A stretch of 8,516 nucleotides of DNA from Phycisphaerales bacterium (GCA_026982035.1 JALSHW010000307.1:1-8516); one strand, 5' to 3'. Positions 1 through 8,404 are shown, counted from the first letter of the stretch. The notes: a model not told the origin generated them from the sequence alone. A program made the numbers and translations.

Positions 1-1217
1 TCCGGATTCCCCGCAAGATCAACCAGCAGATCACCCTGGGCAAACAGCACCAAGAACGCAGAAACATCCGCAAAGTTCAAAATCCCGTCAGGTGATCCAT
101 CCGGGCTCCCCGCAAGATCACCACACTTGATCCCGCCTTCAACCTTGGGTCCATACAACACTATCGCAAAATCCGCCGACGGCATAAACGGATCACAACT
201 AAATCCACCAAAAAAGAATGGCCCCGTATAACTCCCGTTTGGCCAAATCAACCCAAAGGCATCCTCAGTCACCGGAGCCCCAGGCCCAGGCACCCAATCC
301 CAAGTCTCGCTCTCAGGATCAAAAATCGCCTCACCCGGCTGAGCCAATCCATAGACAACCCCCGCCATTGCAAAATCATTGACATCACCATCAATCCCAG
401 TCTGCGAATCCGAATCCCCATCCGCATTATCCAGATCCCGCGTCCCCGGCTGCGTGAAATCAAGCGACCACCCCCAATCCGCAAGCCCATCCTGATCAAT
501 ATCAATATCAGGAATCCCATCGGAATCATTGTCACGCAAATCAAATCGAGGGTTATGCACCGCCGCTTCCTGCATGTCAGAATCGGTATCGCCGAACTCA
601 AAACTCAACGAATTTGCTCCCAAATCAACATCAGCCGTGTAAAACGCCACCGTCGCAGGATCAGGCGGATATTCCCCAGGCAAACTATAAAAAGTAAAAT
701 CAATAATCGGCTCCGCAGTGTGTTTCAGTGAAGACTCCCGCCCATTCATCCCATCCCAGAATGTCCAAGTCGCCCCAAACCCCTCAACCCCATCAGCAAA
801 ACTATCAGAATTCGTATCCGTATCGGCATGATCCGTGATCCAATGCACCTGCACACAATCCACCACCGTATCCATCGGAATATCCGCCCAATCCAACAAC
901 TCAGGACTGATATTCAACCCAGGCGTCCCACCAGGAATATCCAACTGATAAAACAAAATCATATTCTCATCCGGACACCCAGTCGCAGGCCCACCAATCA
1001 CCCAAATCTCTTCCCAAACAGTCGATGGTTCTTCCTCCCCTTCCAACCCCACCGCATCAATCATCGTCATCAACCGCTCCCCCGTTCCCACATTAAAATA
1101 AAGATGCCCAGCATGACGATACTCCCCCCCATTCAACTCAATCTCAACAGGAACATCCAACGCCACAGCGGTTCCCGCCAACCCAATAATCAATACGCTC
1201 AAAGTTTGCACATTCAT
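1..1217 (-). CDS. Secreted Asp-rich protein with C-terminal GC-type dockerin tail (3' end outside window)
   Basis: An open frame runs from the ATG at 1217 to the window edge with no stop: 405 complete residues. The start is supported by AAGGAG six to seven bases upstream and by a signal peptide beginning right at it: a hydrophobic core at residues 6-15, then A-V-A at 17-19, so cleavage is likely before Leu20. Residues 210-280 carry calcium-binding-like Asp runs (DNDSDGIPDIDID, DNADGDSDSQ). Residues 365-405 begin a duplicated dockerin-like tail: Cys365-Gly-Asp-Leu-Ala-Gly, then PDGSPDGILNFADVSAF, then the start of the second repeat (DLAGNP). By comparison with the paralogue at 1508-1972, roughly 25-30 residues ending near Gly-Cys-Pro are missing off the left edge. 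The central region matches no family I recognise. The protein is probably exported and held at the surface or in a complex. Partner and role are unknown. The tail assignment is strong. Confidence 0.85.
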   Translation of the reverse strand, partial: MNVQTLSVLIIGLAGTAVALDVPVEIELNGGEYRHAGHLYFNVGTGERLMTMIDAVGLEGEEEPSTVWEEIWVIGGPATGCPDENMILFYQLDIPGGTPGLNISPELLDWADIPMDTVVDCVQVHWITDHADTDTNSDSFADGVEGFGATWTFWDGMNGRESSLKHTAEPIIDFTFYSLPGEYPPDPATVAFYTADVDLGANSLSFEFGDTDSDMQEAAVHNPRFDLRDNDSDGIPDIDIDQDGLADWGWSLDFTQPGTRDLDNADGDSDSQTGIDGDVNDFAMAGVVYGLAQPGEAIFDPESETWDWVPGPGAPVTEDAFGLIWPNGSYTGPFFFGGFSCDPFMPSADFAIVLYGPKVEGGIKCGDLAGSPDGSPDGILNFADVSAFLVLFAQGDLLVDLAGNP

Positions 1218-1392
1218 TTCGATCTCCTTTTTCAAATGGCAACTAAAACCTGTACGACTCATAGAACATACAGCAAAACAACACGCAACAAAGCAACATT
1301 CCACCCAACTGCATCCACTTTCGGTCTTCCTACCAGCCCCCTAGGAAAAAAGACCCAGACCTCCCACAAATCTACCCATACACACCCATACA

Positions 1393-1418
1393 AAGAAAAA
1401 ACCCGCCATAAATGACGG
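1393..1418 (-). terminator. Rho-independent terminator downstream of the dockerin-gene remnant
   Basis: Read on the minus strand there is a six-pair stem CCGTCA/TGGCGG (one G-U pair) with a TTTA loop, followed directly by GTTTTTTCTTT. The T-run lies on the minus-strand 3' side, so it would stop transcription coming from 1508-1972 before it enters the gene starting at 1217. It sits about 90 bases past the remnant's stop codon, which suggests the remnant once had, or still has, its own transcript. The promoter of gene 1 should then lie in 1218-1392. I see no convincing -35/-10 pair there. Confidence 0.7.
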
Positions 1419-1507
1419 TTGGATAAACAAATTTCTAAACAATCCATTTTCAAAACAAGCAAGAAAAATACCACTCCCCTGTTGAACAAGAAAGAAATAC
1501 AAACCCC

Positions 1508-1972
1508 TTATGGACATCCCGTAGAAAAAATCACCAAGTACGCCGATACATCAAGAAAATTGAGCAGCCCGTCCGGTGTGCCATCCGGATTCCCGGCAAA
1601 ATCCATCCGAAAATCGCCCGCAGCATAAAGTGTTAAAAACGCTGAAATATCCGAGAAATTGAGTACTCCGTCTGGTGTTCCATCAGGATTTCCTGCAAGA
1701 TCACCACATTCAAAATCAGGAATCCCGCTTCCAGAATACAGCACCGTCTGAAAATGCGCCGCAGGCGTATACCCAATTTGACCCGGCGAACAATCCAACC
1801 CGCCAAACCAGGAAGCTCCAATAACACTCAAGTAGCCCCCAAGTGGATTCTCTGTCCATCCCAGCATAAACGCATCGTTCATAGGTCCAGCAGTTGGCCC
1901 ATCAGAAATCCAACTCCACTCATCGGCAACAGAGTCATATTCTGGATGCCCAGGCGTTGGCGATCCAAAAAC
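1508..1972 (-). pseudogene. 5'-truncated remnant of a GC-type dockerin protein gene
   Basis: The frame is open from just after a TAA at 1973-1975 to the stop at 1508-1510, 154 residues. The only ATG near the 5' part is at 1882, which would give a 124-residue protein with no signal peptide. Coding similarity starts before that ATG: VFGSPTPG...DEWSWI aligns with VVYGLAQPG...ETWDWV at residues 287-308 of the gene at 1-1217. The two stay alignable through DAF-L-W, FGG-DC/SC, the CGDLAG-PDG repeat and the second repeat, ending STGCP. So this is the last third of a paralogue that has lost its start, signal peptide and about 285 residues. The complete tail shows what the gene at 1-1217 should end with. 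A short functional cytoplasmic protein from 1882 is possible but unlikely, because dockerin tails act outside the cell. Confidence 0.72.
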
Positions 1973-2074
1973 TTATCCCTTCAAAATATCAACCCATTCT
2001 GACCACCCCTTCCCACCCTCTCCTCTCACGCATATCATTACCCAAAGCAAAAAAACGCCCACCGGAGCCCAGCA

Positions 2075-3799
<1,725 letters not shown>

Positions 3800-4305
3800 C
3801 ACCTCAAATCATAACAGAGATACAACCTGTTGACATCTCCCAATCCGTCGTCAAACACCTTGATTCTAAGGGTTTTCTGGTCCGCGAAGGCACGATGGTC
3901 GATGCAACAATCATCGAGCAATCAACGAACGCAAAGAACGACGACGGCGAAAACACACGCGATCAAGACGCGAGTTTCACAAGAAGCACGGCAAGACCCA
4001 TCACGGCTACAAAGCGTACATCGCCTGCGATTCGTCGGATGTGATCACGGAGTACAAGGTGACGACGGCCAAGGTGCATGATTCAAAGTGCATCGACGAA
4101 CTCGTTGAAGGTGAAGAAGAAATCGTGTACCGGAGCGTGTGGCTTGGGTCGAGAGGTTTGGGTCCTGTGCCAAAGAAGTGATGAAGTGCGCGGTGGCTGC
4201 ACGCTGATCGGAGCCAAGCGGCTCGAATCGCTTGGATTTATGACTCAAACGACCGGCTTGAGCAAGGTAATGGAAAATATTGCATCCACCCCCGATTTCG
4301 AGTAG
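3800..4305 (+). pseudogene. IS5-family transposase remnant, frameshifted and truncated
   Basis: Two plus-strand frames join into one IS5-like transposase middle. The first (about 3811-3972) reads LDSKGFLVREGTMVDATIIEQ, then RDQDA. The second (about 3974-4179) reads FHKKHGKTHHGYKAYIACD, then TTAKVHDSKCIDELVEGEE. A single missing base near 3972-3976 (DARFHKK would be the intact reading) explains the change of frame. The catalytic Asp of VDATII and that of AKVHDS are both still recognisable, but in different frames. Similarity fades after EEEIVY (about 4130). A third frame near 4220-4305 reads RLESLGFMTQTTGLSKVMENI, which resembles the RVEHVFGFMT block holding the catalytic Glu, in degraded form. 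The N-terminal third of the transposase is absent, starting right after the mutase stop. I found no terminal inverted repeats or target duplication. A dead relic, not a mobile element. Confidence 0.82.
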
Positions 4306-4381
4306 AATCAGGTGAGAGTGTCTGATTGGCCAGAGACTCCTTGAATTCCAGCTCCAATCATATCATGGTTTGCGGAGAATG

Positions 4382-4438
4382 TTTTGGAACTCCGTCCGAG
4401 GTAAGAAAACCGTTCTATTTGGAATTCTTTTGGAACTC
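4382..4438. repeat. Short direct repeat TTTTGGAACTC (two copies)
   Basis: TTTTGGAACTC occurs at 4382-4392 and at 4428-4438, 46 bases apart. An inverted eight-base pair lies around it: GAATTCCA at 4343-4350 and TGGAATTC at 4420-4427. The stretch 4306-4454 holds no gene that I can support. These repeats lie between the transposase relic and the tRNA and might be traces of an element end, but short A/T-rich matches of this size can arise by chance. Confidence 0.35.
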
Positions 4439-4454
4439 ACCACTCTATTTCCAC

Positions 4455-4488
4455 AAAAAAACCGCGATCTTTCAACAAGAACACGGTT
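4455..4488 (-). terminator. Rho-independent terminator of tRNA-Ser
   Basis: On the minus strand AACCGTG pairs with CGCGGTT (one G-U pair). After a T-T mismatch TCTT pairs with AAGA, closing a GTTGA loop, and five further T bases follow the stem. The G-U pair becomes a C-A mismatch if read on the plus strand, and the T-run is only on the minus side, so the direction is clear. It begins three bases after the 3' end of the tRNA, which indicates a single-gene tRNA transcript. Confidence 0.75.
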
Positions 4489-4491
4489 CAA

Positions 4492-4578
4492 CGGAGCAGG
4501 GGGGATTCGAACCCCCGATGACCCTGGGGCCATACTGGATTTCGAATCCAGCGCATTCAACCGCTCTGCCACCGCTCC
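4492..4578 (-). tRNA. serU: tRNA-Ser (anticodon CGA)
   Basis: An 87-base class II tRNA. The acceptor stem GGAGCGG pairs with CTGCTCC (one G-U pair), with discriminator G. The anticodon arm is CTGGA-TTCGAAA-TCCAG, giving anticodon CGA, which reads UCG. A long variable arm (TGGCC, CCAG loop, GGTCA) is typical of serine tRNAs. The T arm is GGGGG-TTCGAAT-CCCCC. CCA is not encoded (the next bases are TTGA). The anticodon and class are certain; the gene symbol is only the usual E. coli name for this anticodon. Confidence 0.95.
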
Positions 4579-4595
4579 AAATTGGGTTGAGGGGC

Positions 4596-4601
4596 AGTAT
4601 A
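4596..4601 (-). promoter_or_regulatory. Possible -10 element for tRNA-Ser
   Basis: On the minus strand TATACT lies 17 bases before the first base of the tRNA, a plausible distance for a short leader. No good TTGACA-like -35 is present 16-18 bases further up (GGCTCA is the nearest), so the assignment rests on the -10 alone. The same 100-base gap must also hold the promoter of the symporter on the other strand. Confidence 0.35.
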
Positions 4602-4680
4602 GACCGGAAATGAGGAATTGAGCCAGCTTTGAGAAGAGAGTTTTTTGGTGGTGGGTGTGTGGGGGTGTCGAAAGAGTGGT

Positions 4681-6261
4681 ATGCCATTGGAAGACACGGT
4701 CAATCAGGGATTTGCGTTGCTCGATTGGGTGGTTCTTGGGGGGTATTTTGTGGTGCTGGGGGTGACTGGGGTGATCTTTAGTCGACGGACTCCCAAGGAC
4801 ACCAAAGACTATTTTTTGGGTGGCCGACGGATGCCCACTTGGGCGGTGTCGATTTCGATCGTGGCGACTTCGCTCTCAGCGGTGACCTTTATTGGGGCGC
4901 CACAGGAGGCGTACAAAGGAAACCTGACCTACCTGGCAACCAACATCGGGATGGTACTTGCGGCGATGATCATCGCCTTGCTCTTTATTCCTGCGTTTTA
5001 CAAATCACAATCGGCGTCGATTTATCAGTTGCTTGAAACTCGGTTTGGGCCTGGTGCGCGGAAGTCTGCGAGTGTGGCCTTTATGCTTGGGCGGGTGTTG
5101 GCATCTGGAGCGCGAATCTTTGCTGGAGCGATACCGGCGTCGATCTTGCTCTTTGGGTTGGAGAAGGGGACTGACCCTGGGCATCTCATGGCCGCCATTG
5201 CGATCTTGACGACGGTGGGGATTGTGTACACGCTGGCTGGGGGGATCAGTTCGGTGATTTGGTCGGATGTGATTCAGTTTGGTATTCTGATTGGAGCGGC
5301 GTTGTGCGCGATTGTGTTGATTGTTGGTTCGTTCAATGTACCTTTGACGGAAATTATTGAGCAACTCAAAACCGGCGGGCCTGAGGAGACTTCCAAACTG
5401 AGGATCTTTGATCTTTCGCTTGATCCCAGAGAACGATATTCGCTCCCGGCGTGCATCATTGGATTTACGCTCCTTGGGATTGGGTCGTATGGCACTGATC
5501 AGGATTTGGCCCAGCGATTGCTCACTTGCAAATCCTCAAAGGATGGGGCTCGATCGATCATTCAGGGCATCTTGCTTGGAATTCCTACTACAGCGATTTT
5601 TCTGAGTGTTGGGTTGCTGCTCTGGATCGTCTACCAGAGGCCTGAACTGACAACGCTTGGGGCCCGTGAAGCACCTGACGAGTCGATGACGGTGTTTTTA
5701 CACTACATATTGACCGAGATTCCGGCTGGGGTTCGGGGATTGATGATGGCGGGGTTGTTTGCGGCCGGGTTGTCGAGTTTGAACAGTGCGATCAATGCGA
5801 TGGGGGCGGCGTTTGTGTCGGATTTGTATCGGCCGAGTACTGAAGCGCGAGAGATTTCAAAGAGTGATCGACATTTCGTGGTTGTTGGTCGGATGGCGGT
5901 GGTGTGTTGGGGCGTGATTCTTGGGTTGTTTGCGATGGTGTGTATCTACTGGCAACGGGCCGAGAATGATACGCTGATCGGGTTTGCATTGAGTGTGATG
6001 ACCTTTGCGTATGCGGGTTTGATTGGGGTGTTCTTCACGGCATTATTCACCAAACGAGGATCGTCTCGATCGGCTATTGCCGCGTTGATTGCTGGGTTTG
6101 TGTGGATGCTGATCAACCAGCGGTTCGTGTACAACTCGATGGCGTTTCTTGATCGGCCTTGGATTACCGATTGGTATGACATTCACTTCACCTGGAAACT
6201 GACCGTCGGCGTGATGATTTCGATGTCGATTTGTATGATGGGAAGAACTCAGAAGTCTTGA
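4681..6261 (+). CDS. Sodium:solute symporter (SSS family)
   Basis: An integral inner-membrane protein that couples uptake of a small solute to sodium entry. From the ATG at 4681 it has 526 residues, close to the family norm, with about 13 hydrophobic segments. The first (near residues 12-34) is followed by the family block DYFLGGRRMPTWAVS (residues 42-56) and then ATSLSAVTFIGAP. The SSS signature region is YTLAGGISSVIWSDVIQFG (residues 183-201). Late segments include GLMMAGLFAAGLSSLNSAIN. A TTG start at 4645 would add 12 residues (VVGVWGCRKSG-type) that look unlike a symporter N-terminus. I prefer 4681, with AAAGAG just upstream. The substrate cannot be read from sequence. The neighbouring sugar kinase and hydrolase-like lipoprotein make a sugar or amino sugar plausible. 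The 3' end overlaps the convergent kinase gene by 13 bases, with no terminator between. Confidence 0.9.
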   Translation: MPLEDTVNQGFALLDWVVLGGYFVVLGVTGVIFSRRTPKDTKDYFLGGRRMPTWAVSISIVATSLSAVTFIGAPQEAYKGNLTYLATNIGMVLAAMIIALLFIPAFYKSQSASIYQLLETRFGPGARKSASVAFMLGRVLASGARIFAGAIPASILLFGLEKGTDPGHLMAAIAILTTVGIVYTLAGGISSVIWSDVIQFGILIGAALCAIVLIVGSFNVPLTEIIEQLKTGGPEETSKLRIFDLSLDPRERYSLPACIIGFTLLGIGSYGTDQDLAQRLLTCKSSKDGARSIIQGILLGIPTTAIFLSVGLLLWIVYQRPELTTLGAREAPDESMTVFLHYILTEIPAGVRGLMMAGLFAAGLSSLNSAINAMGAAFVSDLYRPSTEAREISKSDRHFVVVGRMAVVCWGVILGLFAMVCIYWQRAENDTLIGFALSVMTFAYAGLIGVFFTALFTKRGSSRSAIAALIAGFVWMLINQRFVYNSMAFLDRPWITDWYDIHFTWKLTVGVMISMSICMMGRTQKS

Positions 6262-7163
6262 TTGGCGAGCTTGGCGGCGCCTTGGGCGGCGTGGTGTGAA
6301 GTGGTTGCAAAGTCGAGTGTCCAACTTTGATCGGCCAGTGTGGTGAGTTGATCGTTGACCAGTTCGTGAATCAATTGGCGATGTGGTTTGAATGCCAGGC
6401 CGACGCCGCCGAGGAGGGCGATGCGATTGGGGAGGTAGATGGCGTGGATGATTCGGAGTGTTTGGACAAGTGCTTGGATGGGTGAATCATCTGACGCCAA
6501 CGAAGTTAGGTCCAGTATTGACCCGTTGGCATATTGGCTCAGTGCCGGGGCACCGAAATAGGATTCGGGGGTGTTTCGGATACCGGTGTGATTGATGCGG
6601 TCGGTGTCTCCAAATCGTCCGATGTCCATGTCGCCGATGTGGCCGATGCCTGATTGACCCATGGTGACGATGGTGTCGTTGTCGAGTACACAGAGTCCGA
6701 TGCCGGTGCCCAAAGAGAGTGCCGCGGTTCGGCCTTGGATTGGATGGGCGGTGGCGTAGTCGTACCCGGCGGCGTCGGCATCGGACACGACGCGAAACTT
6801 TGGGACAGGTTGCTCAAAGACCGAGCGGAGAAGGTCTGGAAATGCCCAGCCATTGAGGGCGGGGAGATTGGTTGATCGCTCGATGGCGGACTTGGCTGAG
6901 TTCATTCGTCCCGGAAGGCAAAGCCCGATACGCTGAGGGGTGGTGATGTTGAGCTTGGATAGTCCGTCTTTCATTGCCGCGGCGAGTTGGGTTCGATCTG
7001 GATTGGAGTAGTGCGAACTTTGAGCGACTTGCCATGGCCCCCCACTGCTGCTGGTGCTGTCGTTGGTATTTGGAGCAACGATTTTGACTGAGGAGCCGCC
7101 GATGTCGATGCCGATGCCGATGCCGATGCCGAGGCCGAGGATACTGTCGTCACCGATGGACAT
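6249..7163 (-). CDS. ROK-type sugar kinase / ASKHA-fold protein
   Basis: A 304-residue protein of ROK length. The phosphate-binding loop is DIGGSSVK (residues 20-27). The likely catalytic Asp is in VVSDADAAG (Asp128, or Asp130; the family usually has NDANAA). The second phosphate motif is SLGTGIG (150-156), and the adenosine-side glycine motif is LLGGVG (250-255). The NLPALNGW segment (99-106) also fits ROK kinases. The usual zinc site CxCGxxGCxE is absent. The substrate motif GEIGH appears altered (GIGHIGDMDIG, 172-182), so specificity is uncertain and a non-classical kinase is possible. The start ATG shares its A with the stop of the upstream hydrolase gene (TAATG), pointing to translational coupling. 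Before the phosphate loop the N-terminus carries a Gly-Ile dipeptide run encoded by a hexanucleotide repeat. It probably phosphorylates a sugar in the cytoplasm. Confidence 0.82.
   Translation of the reverse strand: MSIGDDSILGLGIGIGIGIDIGGSSVKIVAPNTNDSTSSSGGPWQVAQSSHYSNPDRTQLAAAMKDGLSKLNITTPQRIGLCLPGRMNSAKSAIERSTNLPALNGWAFPDLLRSVFEQPVPKFRVVSDADAAGYDYATAHPIQGRTAALSLGTGIGLCVLDNDTIVTMGQSGIGHIGDMDIGRFGDTDRINHTGIRNTPESYFGAPALSQYANGSILDLTSLASDDSPIQALVQTLRIIHAIYLPNRIALLGGVGLAFKPHRQLIHELVNDQLTTLADQSWTLDFATTSHHAAQGAAKLANQDF
7101..7136. repeat. Hexanucleotide tandem repeat (GATGCC) inside the kinase gene
   Basis: Four perfect GATGCC units at 7107-7130 are flanked by one-base variants GATGTC (7101-7106) and GAGGCC (7131-7136). 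On the coding (minus) strand each perfect unit is GGC-ATC, Gly-Ile, giving residues 12-19 directly before DIGG. The unit is a multiple of three, so gain or loss of copies would lengthen or shorten the protein without a frameshift. Confidence 0.85.
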
Positions 7164-8350
7164 TATGGGTTTCCAACGCGGGTAATGAGGTCGGCCAGAG
7201 CATTGCGTTTGAGTTTTCGGAGATGCTGTGCGGCCTCGTCTTTGTTCTGGTCGGGATTTGGAGACTCAAAGAGTGTTGCATAAGCGAAGATGGCGAATCG
7301 CTTTGGATGACCCAAAGCGATCTGGTAGGAGGTCTGGATGTTGTCGGTGTGTTTGTAGGAGCCGATGCCTGGGACGATTTTGGATTGATCGACTTTGGCT
7401 TGCCAGGAGGCGAGGTCTGATGAGTATTGCTCGTTGTTGTCCGTGTAGATCATGGGCATGATGGTGTCGATGGAGCCATTGTTGGCCCAGGAGACGGCGT
7501 CTTGAAGATAGCGATCATTGGCCAGGTCTGGGCGTCTCCAGACGGCGGCACTCAAACGGACGCCTCGCTTGGATTTGATGGATTCTTTGTTGATCCGTTG
7601 AACCAATGTCGAGATTCTGGACTTGATCCATTGCTGGTATTGGCTTCGATTGATTGTGGAGGGATCGCCGCTTCGTTTGGTTTCTTTAGAGTAGAGGGCT
7701 CGGCTGACGGGGTCGCCTGGCATGAGTTGGTTGGGTTTGATTTCGTCGGCCAAATAGCGGATGTAGTCGAGGTGGATGCCATCGAGATCGTAGCGATCGA
7801 CCAGATCGCGGATGACCGCGACGATGTGGTCGTGGACCTCATCGAGAACCGGATTGACGACGACATAGCCATCGTGGAGTTGCTGAACATTCCCGGCTTG
7901 GTCGCGTAGTCGCCATTCGGGATTGGTGTGGTAGATGTGGGTGCGATCGACAGGGGGAATCTTGCCTCGCCACAGGGGCATGACATTGACCCAGGCGTGG
8001 ATGCGAAGATTGTGGCGATTGGATTCGTCGATGGCGATTTGCAAGGGGTCAAAAATTGGAGGGTTTGGATTATATTTGAGGAGTTCGATGCCCCAGGGTT
8101 CGAGTTTGGAGGGGTAGTAGGCGTCGGCCTGGCCTCGGACTTGCCAGTAGATGTCGGTGAACCCGATGGAAGCGGCGTTGGCGATGGCTTTGCGGATATC
8201 TTCTGGGGATTGGTAGTCCCATCGGGTGATCCAGAGGCCATGCTCTGGGGCGATGATTCGCGGAGCGGTGTCGTATCGGCCTTGCCCGATCAGGACACAG
8301 CCAGAGATGGTGAGCAGACACAGGGCGATGAGCAGTCGAATCATTGGCAT
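7163..8350 (-). CDS. Lipoprotein, glycosyl hydrolase-like family 10 (DUF187/GHL10)
   Basis: A 395-residue protein with a lipoprotein signal: a hydrophobic stretch at 4-15 and lipobox ISGC, with Cys18 as the lipid-modified residue. The rest is one TIM-barrel domain of the DUF187/GHL10 family. It shows HGLWITRWDY (37-46), the F-DIYWQVRGQADAYY block (64-79), LRIHAWVNVMPLW (115-127), DLDGIHLDYIRY (188-199) with the likely catalytic-site Asp195, RLSAAVWRRP (265-274) and IDTIMPMIYTD (294-304). These proteins are predicted to cut glycosidic bonds of surface glycans, possibly peptidoglycan. The activity of this one is unproven. AAGGAAA just before the ATG at 8350 supports the start. It follows pheS by about 54 bases on the same strand, with no terminator seen, and overlaps the kinase start by one base. 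Confidence 0.88.
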   Translation of the reverse strand: MPMIRLLIALCLLTISGCVLIGQGRYDTAPRIIAPEHGLWITRWDYQSPEDIRKAIANAASIGFTDIYWQVRGQADAYYPSKLEPWGIELLKYNPNPPIFDPLQIAIDESNRHNLRIHAWVNVMPLWRGKIPPVDRTHIYHTNPEWRLRDQAGNVQQLHDGYVVVNPVLDEVHDHIVAVIRDLVDRYDLDGIHLDYIRYLADEIKPNQLMPGDPVSRALYSKETKRSGDPSTINRSQYQQWIKSRISTLVQRINKESIKSKRGVRLSAAVWRRPDLANDRYLQDAVSWANNGSIDTIMPMIYTDNNEQYSSDLASWQAKVDQSKIVPGIGSYKHTDNIQTSYQIALGHPKRFAIFAYATLFESPNPDQNKDEAAQHLRKLKRNALADLITRVGNP

Positions 8351-8404
8351 GGAGTTTCCTTACTACGGGCATCATATCAAAACGCATCTCATTGCGCCGT
8401 GATT

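Larger units (their letters stand above)
3800..4640. other. Strand-composition (GC-skew) switch zone
   Basis: Left of this zone the plus strand has more C than G in both minus-strand and plus-strand genes. Hand counts: line 601-660 has G 10 and C 19; line 2581-2640 has G 11 and C 23. Right of it the sign reverses, again for genes on both strands: line 5221-5280 has G 22 and C 8; line 6421-6480 has G 26 and C 5. Inside the zone the sign is mixed: line 3841-3900 is near balance, 4081-4140 has more G, 4441-4500 has more C. The change is therefore not due to gene direction. Its cause is open. Confidence 0.65.

Noticed and set aside
828..1415. Plus-strand open frame opposite the dockerin gene
   Set aside because: His/Asn/Pro/Arg-rich shadow of the minus-strand gene, with no motif, that extends past the real gene's start into non-coding sequence.
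1259..1489. Minus-strand open frame of 76 codons upstream of the dockerin gene
   Set aside because: It runs through an intrinsic terminator hairpin, has no conserved motif and no clear ribosome site; this is the intergenic region.
1973..2074. A minus-strand upstream extension of the dockerin remnant (frame reading GWSEWVDILKG before the TAA)
   Set aside because: A few residues could be matched to the paralogue only with a stop and gaps, and the stretch lies in the mutase upstream region; the similarity is too weak to extend the remnant.
4447..4455. ATTTCCACA as a DnaA box that would support an origin at the skew switch
   Set aside because: It differs from TTATCCACA at two positions and has no companion boxes nearby; it lies beside the tRNA terminator's T-run.
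4326..4687. Open frames over the tRNA gene on both strands
   Set aside because: They translate the tRNA and its terminator. Phrases such as GGIRTPDDPGAILDFESSAF are the well-known false product of a tRNA-Ser gene.
7101..7136. CRISPR or phase-variation switch at the GATGCC repeat
   Set aside because: There are no spacers, so it is not CRISPR. A six-base unit cannot switch the frame, so on/off phase variation by slippage is not possible.
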